From positions 913,589 to 977,588 of the forward strand of contig NZ_FNGY01000003.1 in assembly GCF_900103665.1 (NCBI RefSeq): 64,000 nucleotides of DNA. The letters are read 5' to 3'. The stretch is from Pedobacter steynii (lineage in GTDB: Bacteria > Bacteroidota > Bacteroidia > Sphingobacteriales > Sphingobacteriaceae). The notes beneath the pieces were generated by a model, which was given only the letters and a program-made list of their open reading frames with translations, had not been told where the DNA came from and searched no databases. Within the stretch, counting starts at the first letter, position 1, and each line of letters opens with the position of its first letter. The position numbers were made by a program, and so were the translations under genes. Below are positions 18,411-27,363 of the stretch, piece after piece.

Positions 18411-18998
18411 ATGTCTACCCGAGATACAGGTACAGAACAATTAATTAGAGACACGGCCAAGCATTTGTTTTTTGCCGAGGGCAAATTACATGCAACAACG
18501 CAGGAAATTGCTGATGCAGCCGGGGTAAACCGCACCCTGGTGAATTACTATTTCCGCTCCCGTGACATTCTCTTCGATCAGGTATTTAATGAGGCACAGG
18601 AGGTCTTCTCCTCGACACTGGACGAGGTTTTTGAATCCAGTATGCCCTTTAAAGAGAAAATCAGGAATCTGATCAACGTATTTATTGAGGAAACTACTCA
18701 ATATCCCTATCGTCAGCTTTTCATCATCACCGAAATGAACAGAGATCTGGTGCTTTATTCCAAAAGATCCAGGGTGAATAAAGTGAAGAGCTTTATCGAG
18801 GAAATCCAGCTGGAAATGGACAATGGAGAACTTAGAAAAATGGACCCTAGACAGTTCATTATCAATTTGTTCTCCCTGATGGCGCACCCTCTGATTACCG
18901 CTCCGTTACAGCAAGCCATTTTTGGCATGAATGATGACGAATACGCAAAACTAATGGAAGAAAGAAAAGAATTAATTTTTGAAACCATTTTCCGATAA
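18411..18998 (+). CDS. TetR/AcrR family transcriptional regulator
   Basis: Repressor of 195 residues. The N-terminal helix-turn-helix is clear: ATTQEIADAAGVNRTLVNYYFRSRDILFDQVF at about 25-56. The rest is the all-helical ligand-binding and dimerisation domain, which is too variable to predict the ligand. It is the first gene of an apparent operon with the adaptor, RND pump and outer-membrane factor that follow (30-base gap to the adaptor). An inverted repeat between its promoter and start is a likely operator, so it should repress itself and the pump. The inducer is unknown. Confidence 0.93.
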   Translation: MSTRDTGTEQLIRDTAKHLFFAEGKLHATTQEIADAAGVNRTLVNYYFRSRDILFDQVFNEAQEVFSSTLDEVFESSMPFKEKIRNLINVFIEETTQYPYRQLFIITEMNRDLVLYSKRSRVNKVKSFIEEIQLEMDNGELRKMDPRQFIINLFSLMAHPLITAPLQQAIFGMNDDEYAKLMEERKELIFETIFR

Positions 18999-19028
18999 AT
19001 AAAAGCAAACCCTCCAATATCCATAACA

Positions 19029-20189
19029 ATGAAACATACCATTCAATCACTATTATTACTTCCAGCAGTACTGATCCTTAGTTCTTGCGGAGGTGGTGCC
19101 CCTCAAAAAGGCGGCGCGCCTGGCGATCAGGTCAAAGAATTTAAAGTATTAGAGCTTCAGCCCCGCGTGGCGGTATTGAATACAGATTATCCAGCCAGCG
19201 TTCAGGGACAGGAAAATATAGAAATCAGACCCAGAGTAGATGGCTACGTCGAGAAGATATTTGTAGACGAAGGTTCTGTAGTCAAGAAAGGACAACTGCT
19301 CTTTAAAATCAACGCTCCTCAATATGAGCAGGAAGTACGTACCGCTACCGCAAGCATCAAAAGTGCTGAGGCAGAAGTAAGTTCTGCGAATATGGCGGTA
19401 AATAAAGTAAAGCCACTGGTAGAGAAAGATATCGTCAGCAAATACGAGTTGGAATCTGCTCAATATACCTATCAGGCAAAAGTCGCTGCGTTGGCACAAG
19501 CTAAAGCGGCCCTTTCCAATGCCAGAACAAATCTTGGCTACACTTCCGTAACCAGTCCGGTAAACGGCGTTGTTGGTGCCATCCCTTTCCGTTTAGGAAG
19601 TTTGGTGAGTGGCAATAATGCGGAACCTTTAACTACGGTATCCAGCATTGGGAATGTATATGCCTACTTCGCATTTAATGAAAAATTATTGCTGAACTTC
19701 TCCAAAGAAGGTGAAGGCAGCAATCTGGCGCAGAAGTTAGCTAAGTTACCTCCGGTTTCCCTGTTACTTTCCGACGGTACCTTGTATGAACTGAAAGGGC
19801 GTATTCAAACCATTACCGGACAAATCAATACGGCAACAGGATCGGCGAATGTACGTGCGACTTTCCCTAATCCTAAAGGACTTATCCGCAGCGGGGCAAG
19901 TGCAACTGTAAGGATTCCTAATCAAATCAAAGAAGGTTTACTGATCCCTCAAAGTGCGACTTACGAATTACAGGACAAACGTTTTGCGGTGGTCGTAGAC
20001 AAAGATGGAAAAACCAAAGGTGTGGCCATTACTGTATTACAAAACACAGCAGGTAATTTCTATGTAATTCAGGACGGATTAAAAGCAGGCGACAGGATTG
20101 TTCTGGAAGGAGTAGCTACACTTAAAGATGGCACCCCAATTAAAGCAACTGCGACAAGCGCAGAAACTGTTTACGCAGACCTAAAATAA
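19029..20189 (+). CDS. RND efflux periplasmic adaptor (HlyD/AcrA family), lipoprotein
   Basis: Membrane-fusion subunit of a tripartite pump, 386 residues. The signal peptide ends in a lipobox (LSSC, Cys20), so it is anchored to the inner membrane by lipid. The lipoyl halves are visible as IRPRVDGYVEKIFVDEGSVVKKGQLLFKI and TSVTSPVNGVVG, flanking a coiled-coil hairpin (about 90-160, rich in Ala, Lys and Gln). Beta-barrel and membrane-proximal domains follow. The next gene, 9 bases on, is the RND pump. The closest functional analogues are AcrA and MexA. Confidence 0.95.
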   Translation: MKHTIQSLLLLPAVLILSSCGGGAPQKGGAPGDQVKEFKVLELQPRVAVLNTDYPASVQGQENIEIRPRVDGYVEKIFVDEGSVVKKGQLLFKINAPQYEQEVRTATASIKSAEAEVSSANMAVNKVKPLVEKDIVSKYELESAQYTYQAKVAALAQAKAALSNARTNLGYTSVTSPVNGVVGAIPFRLGSLVSGNNAEPLTTVSSIGNVYAYFAFNEKLLLNFSKEGEGSNLAQKLAKLPPVSLLLSDGTLYELKGRIQTITGQINTATGSANVRATFPNPKGLIRSGASATVRIPNQIKEGLLIPQSATYELQDKRFAVVVDKDGKTKGVAITVLQNTAGNFYVIQDGLKAGDRIVLEGVATLKDGTPIKATATSAETVYADLK

Positions 20190-20198
20190 GAAACAGAT

Positions 20199-23100
20199 AT
20201 GTTTAAGCAATTTATACAGCGCCCAGTGCTGTCGACCGTGATCTCCGTGATCATCGTCATACTGGGACTTTTAGGGTTACTTGCGTTGCCCATTTCACAA
20301 TACCCTGATATTGCGCCACCAACGGTTCAGGTTTCTGCTTCCTATACCGGAGCAAATGCAGACGTTGTACTTAAGAGTGTGATTATTCCGCTCGAAGAGC
20401 AGATCAATGGGGTGGAGAACATGACTTACATGACCTCTACTGCTACGAATGAAGGATCGGCCAATATCAATATCTTTTTCAAAGTAGGAACAGATCCCGA
20501 TTTAGCTGCTGTAAACGTGCAGAACAGGGTGTCCAGGGCAACCAGTTTATTGCCACAGGAAGTTACACAAGCAGGGGTTACCGTGACCAAGAGTCAGAGT
20601 AGTAATCTTTTGATTGTTGCCCTAAACAGTGAGAACAAATCTTACGATCAGACTTTTCTTCAGAACTATATCAAGATTAACCTGGTTCCCCAGATTCAAA
20701 GGGTAACAGGTGTTGGTAACGTGACCGTATTTGGTTCAAAAGATTACTCGATGAGGATCTGGCTGAAACCAGATGTGATGGCACAATACAGCCTTATTCC
20801 TGCGGATATATCAGCCGCTTTGGCAGAACAAAACATTGAGGCTGCACCCGGTAAATTCGGAGAAAACGGAAATGAATCTTTTCAATATGTAATTAAATTT
20901 AAAGGAAGGCTGACAAAAGCCGCTGAATTTGAAAACATCATTATCAAATCAGCGGGTAACGGACAATTATTACGTCTGAAAGATGTGGCACGGGTAGAAC
21001 TGGGTTCTTTAACTTACTCCTCTAACGTTGTGACCAATGGTTTACCATCGGTTGCCTTTGCAGTAAGTCAGACTCCCGGATCAAATGCCAGAGACGTCAT
21101 CAATCAGTCTAAAAAAATTCTCGATGCTGCTGCTAAAGATTTCCCTAACGGAGTGAAACATATCTATCTGGTGGATGTGAACGAAAACCTTGATGCTTCC
21201 ATTGAAAAAGTAATTCATACCCTGATAGAAGCCTTTATTCTGGTATTTATTGTGGTATTTATCTTCCTTCAGGATTTCCGTTCTACTTTAATCCCGGCGA
21301 TTTCAGTTCCGGTGGCGATTGTAGGTACGTTCTTCTTCCTGAACTTATTTGGATTTACCATCAACTTACTGACGCTCTTTGCCCTCGTTCTCGCAATTGG
21401 TATCGTAGTGGATGATGCAATTGTGGTCGTCGAGGCCGTCCATGCCAAATTAGACCAGGGTTACAAATCGGCCAGAAAAGCAACTGTGGATGCTATGGGA
21501 GAGATCTCTGGTGCGATCATTTCCATTACATTGGTAATGGCCGCGGTATTTATTCCTGTAACTTTTATTACCGGATCAACCGGGGTATTCTATAAGCAAT
21601 TCGGGCTTACCCTTGCTGTAGCGATTATTCTATCTGCAATCAATGCCTTGACTTTAAGTCCGGCTTTATGTGCGATTTTATTAAAGCCGCACGCAGATGA
21701 CCATAAACACAGTAGTTTTATCCAACGTTTTTACACCGCTTTTAACGTTGCATTTGACAATGTAACCAGCAAATACAAACGTTCCATTCAGTTCTTTTCT
21801 GTAAAGAAATGGATGATCATTGCCTCAATTGCGTTTTTTGGAATTGCATTGGGTTATATGATGAAAACCACACCTTCCTCTTTCGTTCCTTCGGAAGATC
21901 AGGGAACTATTTTTGCCAACATCAGCTTGCCTCCATCCGCATCGATGGAAAGATCTGAAGTAGTGACTAAGTATGTAGATAGTCTTGCAAACTCCATTCC
22001 TGAGGTTAAAAACACCTTGAGGATTGTAGGACAAAACTTTACAGCTGGTCAAGGTAGTGCTTATAGTATGGTAATTTTGAAACTAAAAACATGGTCCGAC
22101 CGCGACCGGAGTGTAGACCAGGTGATCGGGGAACTTTTCGCCAAGACCTCAGGAATACGTGATGCGAAGATCTTCTTTATTGCTCCCCCTACTATTCAGG
22201 GATTCGGACAGAGTGGAGGATTTGAGTTCCAGCTTCAGGATAAAGGCGGGCATAGCATTCAGGAATTGTTTAAAGTAAATACCGACTTCCTTGCCGCATT
22301 GTCAAAACGTCCGGAGATTCAATATGCCCAGACGTCCTTCAATCCTAACTTCCCGCAATATATGCTGGACATTAACCTGGAGAAATGTAAAGAAGCAGGA
22401 ATTACCGTAAACTCAGTATTGAATACTTTACAAGGTTACTATGGTGGATTATATGCCTCAAACTTTAACCAGTTTGGAAAGCAATACCGCGTGATGATTC
22501 AGGCAGATGCCAATTATCGTAAAAATCCTGAGGGATTGAATAAGATCTTTGTCAGGAATAGTAAAGGTACAATGGCCCCGATTACCGAGTTTATCCACTT
22601 AACAAGGGTATATGGTCCGGAGTCGATCACCAGGTTTAACCTTTTCAGCTCTATTGCAATCACAGGAGCACCAAATCCAGGCTTCAGTTCCGGAGATGCA
22701 ATCAAAGCGATCCAGGAAGTTGCAGCGGAGTCTTTACCTGCAGGTTATGGTTATGACTTTTCTGGTCTGACCAGGGAAGAGCTTGCTTCAGGTAGTCAGA
22801 CTGCATTTATCTTTATCTTATGTCTGGTATTCGTTTACTTCCTGTTGAGTGCGCAATATGAGAGTTATATCCTGCCATTCGCGGTGTTACTTTCTGTACC
22901 ATTCGGTTTAGCAGGTGCCTATATTTTCTCGATTGTATTTGGCCTGAACAACAGTATTTACCTGCAGATCTCCCTCATCATGCTGATTGGTCTATTGGCC
23001 AAGAACGGGATTTTGATTGTGGAGTTTGCTTTAGAGCGAAGACGTCACGGTCTACCCATCGTACAATCTGCAGTAGAAGGAGCCGTCGCTCGTCTGAGAC

Positions 23101-23375
23101 CGATTCTAATGACTTCCTTCGCCTTCATCTTTGGATTGGCTCCATTGATGATCGCTACCGGAGCAGGTGCTGTAGGTAATAAATCTATCGGTACAGGTGC
23201 TGTGGGCGGGATGCTGATCGGAACAATTCTAGGGGTATTTGTGATTCCTGTATTGTTCATCATCTTCCAGACTTTACAGGAAAAAGTGAGTGGTCCTCCG
23301 CATTTGAAAAAGCACGATGACGATGATCCGAATCCGATCGACCCTGCTTTAGCGAAAAAGCTCCCAGTGATTTAA
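20199..23375 (+). CDS. RND multidrug efflux pump, AcrB/HAE1 family
   Basis: Inner-membrane proton-driven exporter of 1058 residues, a full-length HAE1-type pump with twelve membrane segments and two large periplasmic loops. The opening MFKQFIQRPVLSTVISVIIV is typical of the family. The proton-relay aspartates lie in TM4 within AIGIVVDDAIVVVEAVHA. The second half carries the matching Lys in LLAKNGILIVEFA. Hydrophobic compounds taken from the periplasm are the usual substrates; here they are unknown. It lies between the adaptor and the outer-membrane factor, which completes a three-part pump. Confidence 0.97.
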   Translation: MFKQFIQRPVLSTVISVIIVILGLLGLLALPISQYPDIAPPTVQVSASYTGANADVVLKSVIIPLEEQINGVENMTYMTSTATNEGSANINIFFKVGTDPDLAAVNVQNRVSRATSLLPQEVTQAGVTVTKSQSSNLLIVALNSENKSYDQTFLQNYIKINLVPQIQRVTGVGNVTVFGSKDYSMRIWLKPDVMAQYSLIPADISAALAEQNIEAAPGKFGENGNESFQYVIKFKGRLTKAAEFENIIIKSAGNGQLLRLKDVARVELGSLTYSSNVVTNGLPSVAFAVSQTPGSNARDVINQSKKILDAAAKDFPNGVKHIYLVDVNENLDASIEKVIHTLIEAFILVFIVVFIFLQDFRSTLIPAISVPVAIVGTFFFLNLFGFTINLLTLFALVLAIGIVVDDAIVVVEAVHAKLDQGYKSARKATVDAMGEISGAIISITLVMAAVFIPVTFITGSTGVFYKQFGLTLAVAIILSAINALTLSPALCAILLKPHADDHKHSSFIQRFYTAFNVAFDNVTSKYKRSIQFFSVKKWMIIASIAFFGIALGYMMKTTPSSFVPSEDQGTIFANISLPPSASMERSEVVTKYVDSLANSIPEVKNTLRIVGQNFTAGQGSAYSMVILKLKTWSDRDRSVDQVIGELFAKTSGIRDAKIFFIAPPTIQGFGQSGGFEFQLQDKGGHSIQELFKVNTDFLAALSKRPEIQYAQTSFNPNFPQYMLDINLEKCKEAGITVNSVLNTLQGYYGGLYASNFNQFGKQYRVMIQADANYRKNPEGLNKIFVRNSKGTMAPITEFIHLTRVYGPESITRFNLFSSIAITGAPNPGFSSGDAIKAIQEVAAESLPAGYGYDFSGLTREELASGSQTAFIFILCLVFVYFLLSAQYESYILPFAVLLSVPFGLAGAYIFSIVFGLNNSIYLQISLIMLIGLLAKNGILIVEFALERRRHGLPIVQSAVEGAVARLRPILMTSFAFIFGLAPLMIATGAGAVGNKSIGTGAVGGMLIGTILGVFVIPVLFIIFQTLQEKVSGPPHLKKHDDDDPNPIDPALAKKLPVI

Positions 23376-23397
23376 GTTCATATATCAGAGAAATACA

Positions 23398-24804
23398 ATG
23401 ATTCAGACATATAAAAAACAGCTTTTCACCCTGGCAATTGCAGCTACAGTATTTGCATCCTGCAAGGTGACCAAGACTTACGAGAACCCCTCGCTGAAAA
23501 CAGCCGGATTGTTCCGTGAGCAGACAGCTACAGATACCATTACCATGGCGAATACGCCATGGAAAACCCTTTTTGCCGATCCTTTATTATCGGGATTGAT
23601 TCAGGAAGGTCTTGACCAGAACCTGGATTTGAAAAATGCCTTACAAAACATTGTACAGGCACAGGCTACCTTACAACAAAGTAAGGCTGCTTTTCTTCCA
23701 TCGTTATCATTGGATGCCAATGTAACCAGGTCAAAGCAATCTGAAGCAGGCTTAAATTTTCCTCCGGGAATTAACATCAATACCCTGACCACGACCTACA
23801 AAGCCCAGCTGAGTACCAGCTGGGAAGCGGACATCTGGGGCAAACTGAGCAGCACTAAAAGATCTGCTTTAGCTGCTTACTTCAGGACTGACGCGGCCAA
23901 GCGGGCTATTCAGACGCAATTGATTGCCGACATTGCCAACAATTATTATAACCTGCTTGCTTTAGACAGGCAACTGGAAATTACTCAGGAGACTTTAAAA
24001 AGCAGGATTGCTGGTGTAGAAACCATGAAAACCCTGAAAGAAGGCGCCGTCGTAAATGGTGCTGCCGTGGTTCAGAGTGAGGCCAGCCGTTATGCCACAG
24101 AAGTAACCATTCCTGATTTGAAAAGAACGATCAGAGAAACGGAAAATGCACTTAACATTTTATTGTCAAGAGCTCCAGGTTCGATCAGCCGCAGCAAGCT
24201 TGCGGATCAAAGCCTGAGCCCTGATGTTAAAATTGGTGTTCCTACGCAGCTATTGGAAAATAGACCTGATGTTCAGGGTGCTGAATTTGCTTTCAGAGCA
24301 GCATTTGAAAACACGAACCTTGCCCGTACTTACTTCTACCCTTCTTTAACCATCACGGCAGCGGGAGGACTCTCAAGTCTGGACATCAAGGATTTCTTTA
24401 GCAAATCTATCTTTTACAACCTGGTTGGCGGTTTAACACAGCCTATCTTTAACAAGGGTTTAAATAAACAAAGGCTGGTTACGGCTAAATCTGCTCAGGA
24501 ACAGGCCTTAAATACTTTCCAAAAAACCCTATTGGTGGCCGGACAGGAAGTATCCAATGCGTTGTATACTTATCAGACTGCGGTTGAAAAGGAAGAAGCC
24601 AGGGCAAAGCAAATTGCAGCTTTAGAAAAATCAGTAAATTATACTCAGGAATTACTGAGATATAGTTCTGCTACAAATTATACTGATGTATTGACTTCAG
24701 AACAAAGTCTTTTAGCCGCTCAATTGAGTGGAGTGAATGACAAACTACAAAAATTACAATCTGTAGTTAATCTCTACCGAGCGTTAGGCGGAGGCTGGAA
24801 ATAG
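23398..24804 (+). CDS. Efflux outer-membrane factor (TolC/NodT family), lipoprotein
   Basis: Outer-membrane channel of the tripartite pump, 468 residues. A lipoprotein signal peptide ends at Cys22 (TVFASC). The sequence shows the internal duplication of the family, each half having a long helical hairpin (for example QNIVQAQATLQQSKAAFLPSL and AREQIAALEKSVNYTQELLRY-like segments) followed by a two-strand barrel part. It includes the NodT blocks STSWEADIWGKL and LLENRPDVQGAEFAFRAAF. It starts 22 bases after the pump gene and is followed by a terminator, closing the operon. Confidence 0.95.
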   Translation: MIQTYKKQLFTLAIAATVFASCKVTKTYENPSLKTAGLFREQTATDTITMANTPWKTLFADPLLSGLIQEGLDQNLDLKNALQNIVQAQATLQQSKAAFLPSLSLDANVTRSKQSEAGLNFPPGININTLTTTYKAQLSTSWEADIWGKLSSTKRSALAAYFRTDAAKRAIQTQLIADIANNYYNLLALDRQLEITQETLKSRIAGVETMKTLKEGAVVNGAAVVQSEASRYATEVTIPDLKRTIRETENALNILLSRAPGSISRSKLADQSLSPDVKIGVPTQLLENRPDVQGAEFAFRAAFENTNLARTYFYPSLTITAAGGLSSLDIKDFFSKSIFYNLVGGLTQPIFNKGLNKQRLVTAKSAQEQALNTFQKTLLVAGQEVSNALYTYQTAVEKEEARAKQIAALEKSVNYTQELLRYSSATNYTDVLTSEQSLLAAQLSGVNDKLQKLQSVVNLYRALGGGWK

Positions 24805-24823
24805 CCTTTTTTAAATCATAGCA

Positions 24824-24857
24824 AGGGGGATTTCTTAACAGAAATCCCTCTTTTTTT
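24824..24857 (+). terminator. Terminator of the efflux operon
   Basis: Stem of 11 pairs between AGGGGGATTTC and GAAATCCCTCT (one G-T pair), 6-base loop TTAACA, followed by seven T. Confidence 0.88.
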
Positions 24858-24957
24858 GGATCAGGATTTTTAGCTTTTCCATGCAGGAAAGTTCTGACTG
24901 TTTTCTCTTCCTGTCAAATCGCTGAGATTAAATGATTTTTTACGTAATATTGAACGC

Positions 24958-25641
24958 ATGAATATCCTGATCGTTGAAGATGAAAAAAACTTAGGACTGG
25001 AGATTGCCGAATTCCTTGGTAAAGAAGGCTATACGATAGAACATGCCTGGAAAAAATCCTCAGCCGAAGAGAAAATATTTGTAAATACTTACGATTTTAT
25101 CCTGCTGGACCTTGGCTTACCCGGAGGAGATGGATTTGAACTCCTCCATCAGCTCAAACAACTTAAAGATCGCGAAGATGCCGTGATTATTCTTACGGCC
25201 AGAGGCGATGTAGAAGACCGTATTAAAGGATTGGAAGCCGGGGCTGATGATTACCTGCCCAAGCCTTTTTCTTTAACAGAACTGCTGGCACGCATGCATG
25301 CCATCATCCGGAGAAAACATAAACTGGAAATGAATGAAGTAAACATCCACAACTTCATTCTGGACATTAAAAACCATAAAGTGAGTTTTGAGGGGCAAAA
25401 AATAAGCCTGACTGGCAAAGAATTTGAGATTTTCAATTACCTGGTATTGAATAAAGACCGGGTGATTTCAAGGATCAATCTTACTGAACATGTTTGGGGG
25501 GATATCCTGGAAATCAATTCCGACTCCAACTTTGTGGACGTTCATGTTAAAAACCTACGCAAGAAACTCTCAGGTCACGCCCCTATTGAATGGTTTGAGA
25601 CCGTCAGGAGTATTGGCTACAGAATAAATTCCGGTAAATAA
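24958..25641 (+). CDS. OmpR/PhoB family response regulator
   Basis: Two-domain regulator of 227 residues. The receiver shows the phosphoacceptor Asp51 in FILLDLGLPGGDGF, acidic Glu-Asp at 7-8, Thr80 in IILTARGD and Lys102 in DDYLPKPFS. The C-terminal winged helix (about 128-225) has LTGKEFEIFNYLV, the recognition helix region NSDSNFVDVHVKNLRKKL and the closing wing TVRSIGYRI. The kinase gene follows after 6 bases. The start lies 5 bases behind TAATATTG, one base off the -7 consensus. A candidate target is the 11-bp-period direct repeat at 26984-27003. Confidence 0.96.
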   Translation: MNILIVEDEKNLGLEIAEFLGKEGYTIEHAWKKSSAEEKIFVNTYDFILLDLGLPGGDGFELLHQLKQLKDREDAVIILTARGDVEDRIKGLEAGADDYLPKPFSLTELLARMHAIIRRKHKLEMNEVNIHNFILDIKNHKVSFEGQKISLTGKEFEIFNYLVLNKDRVISRINLTEHVWGDILEINSDSNFVDVHVKNLRKKLSGHAPIEWFETVRSIGYRINSGK

Positions 25642-25647
25642 GGACTG

Positions 25648-26973
25648 ATGATGAAACTGCAACTAAAACTGGCTCTATACAATACGCTGACCAAAGTTGC
25701 GATCATCACTATGATGGGCATCTTAATCCTGGTTTCCATTAACAGAATTTCTGTAAATCACATACATCAGCGGCTGATTCAGAAAAAGAACAAACTCATC
25801 ACCAACCTTTCCAGCGTAAAGATCAATGACTTGTTAACTCAGCAAAAGACCTTTACAGACTACAACCTTCTGAAAGAAGAGTACATCATTTTAAAAGAAG
25901 TAAAAAACAGCGACACTTCAAAACTGAAACATTATTTCAGTCAGGAGAGCAGGGAGATTGAGGGTAGCCAGGAAGAATACCAGATCCTGAGTGCCGAGTT
26001 TAAATATGGGGGCAGGCGATATTTGCTGGAATTGGGAGAAACGATGTCTACCGTAGGCCAGTTAGAGCATACCATTTCTGTATTTACCTTTCTCATTCTC
26101 CTGGCAGCAGTCATCCTGACCTTACTGACAGATCTTGCTTTCAGTAAATTTTTACTCGCACCTTTTTACCAGATCATTGATCAGAAACTCAATAAGGTGA
26201 ACGATCCCATCAGCTTCAACTACGAGCCTGTAAAGACGACAACCGAAGATTTTAAGATCTTAGACCAGAGCATCAGTATCCTGATGAATAAAATCGCCGA
26301 CCTGTTCATCACCGAGAAAGAATTCATTGCCAATGTTTCTCATGAGCTCCTCACCCCCATCTCTATTTTGAATACCCGTCTGGAAAATCTACTGAATGAT
26401 GAAAAATTAAGCCCTGAAGGAGAAAACAAGGTTTTTGCCTGTTTAAAAACCTTAAACAGGCTTAAGTCGATTATTAACAGCTTATTACTCATCTCAAAAG
26501 TAGAAAACAACCAATATAAGAAACCAGACAGCATTTCTATAAAGGAGCTCGTTCATGAAGTTTATGAAGAGCTGGAGCACCGCCTGATGATGATGGAGCT
26601 GAAATTTACAATTAACTTATCCGAAGATCATCATTTTACAGGGAACCGGTCCTTATTCAACACCTTATTGATGAACGTGGTCAATAATGCGATTAAGTAT
26701 AACTTACCTTCGGGAAGTGTTAGCATTTACGACACCTATATAGACAAACACTATGAACTTATTGTAGAAGATACCGGCCAGGGAATGGACCTGAATGAGG
26801 TGCAGCATGCTTTTCAGCGGTTTGAAAAATTCCAGTCGGAAAAGGAAGACAGTCATGGTCTGGGGCTTTCTATTGTCCGGAGTATTGCTTCTTTCCATGA
26901 TATTGAAATCGAAATTGAGTCGGAAAAAGGGAAGGGAACACGGGTAATCGTTATTTTTCCTGAAAAAGATTAG
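25648..26973 (+). CDS. Sensor histidine kinase
   Basis: Membrane kinase of 441 residues paired with the upstream regulator. Two membrane segments (about 17-35 and 145-170) bracket a periplasmic sensor of some 100 residues that I do not recognise. No separate HAMP is clear. The dimerisation helix holds the phosphorylated His232 in NVSHELLTPI. The ATPase domain has the N box NVVNNAIKYN, G1 DTGQGMD, F box FQRFEKF and G2 HGLGLSIV. It starts with two consecutive ATG codons; the first is used. The small exported-protein gene lies 78 bases downstream. Confidence 0.95.
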   Translation: MMKLQLKLALYNTLTKVAIITMMGILILVSINRISVNHIHQRLIQKKNKLITNLSSVKINDLLTQQKTFTDYNLLKEEYIILKEVKNSDTSKLKHYFSQESREIEGSQEEYQILSAEFKYGGRRYLLELGETMSTVGQLEHTISVFTFLILLAAVILTLLTDLAFSKFLLAPFYQIIDQKLNKVNDPISFNYEPVKTTTEDFKILDQSISILMNKIADLFITEKEFIANVSHELLTPISILNTRLENLLNDEKLSPEGENKVFACLKTLNRLKSIINSLLLISKVENNQYKKPDSISIKELVHEVYEELEHRLMMMELKFTINLSEDHHFTGNRSLFNTLLMNVVNNAIKYNLPSGSVSIYDTYIDKHYELIVEDTGQGMDLNEVQHAFQRFEKFQSEKEDSHGLGLSIVRSIASFHDIEIEIESEKGKGTRVIVIFPEKD

Positions 26974-26983
26974 TCCCTCTTCC

Positions 26984-27003
26984 ATCTTCATGAAATCTTC
27001 ATG
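26984..27003 (+). promoter_or_regulatory. Direct repeat ATCTTCATG with 11-bp period, likely response-regulator site
   Basis: Two identical 9-base copies at 26984-26992 and 26995-27003, starts 11 bases apart, as in the PhoB and OmpR sites (two half-sites on one helix face). They stand where a -33 element would be, ahead of CAACTTTG at 27013-27020, a one-mismatch -7 box for the gene at 27052. Confidence 0.5.
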
Positions 27004-27051
27004 TTTGATATGCAACTTTGATCTAACAAATCACATTAAATATTAAAAAAC

Positions 27052-27258
27052 ATGAAAAGAACAATTTTAGCGTTAGCATTAGTTGCAACAACTTTCGGCG
27101 CATTCGCACAAACTCCAGCTGCTACTGCAAAACCTGTAGCTCATAAAGTAAAAGCAACTAAAAAAGCTGAAGTAAAAAAAACAGAAGCAGCTAAACCAGC
27201 TGAAGCAGTAAAAACTACTCCTGCAGCAGCTCCAAAAGCACCAGCAAAACATAAATAA
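27052..27258 (+). CDS. Small Ala/Lys/Pro-rich exported protein
   Basis: Protein of 68 residues: a clear signal peptide (MKRTILALALVATTFGAFAQ) followed by about 48 residues made almost entirely of Ala, Lys, Pro, Thr, Glu and Val, ending KAPAKHK. The mature part is highly basic and probably disordered. In composition it resembles E. coli Asr, the acid-shock periplasmic protein controlled by the RstAB and PhoBR systems, but there is no alignment-grade similarity to claim homology. It follows the two-component genes, has a candidate OmpR-type site in its promoter and is followed by a strong terminator, so it is probably a highly expressed single gene. Confidence 0.8.
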   Translation: MKRTILALALVATTFGAFAQTPAATAKPVAHKVKATKKAEVKKTEAAKPAEAVKTTPAAAPKAPAKHK

Positions 27259-27289
27259 GGTCTAACCACCTCGTTAAGAACTATAGCCT

Positions 27290-27325
27290 AAGAGGATATC
27301 CAACCATGGATATCCTCTTTTTTTT
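27290..27325 (+). terminator. Terminator after the small exported protein
   Basis: Perfect 12-bp stem AAGAGGATATCC / GGATATCCTCTT with a 6-base loop and a T8 tail. Confidence 0.93.
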
Positions 27326-27363
27326 GTATTTTGTGAGCAACCAAACACAACTTGAACCCAATC

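Noticed and set aside
27000..27020. TTTG at 27004-27007 as a -33 element for the small exported protein
   Set aside because: Only five bases from the -7-like box, far too close.
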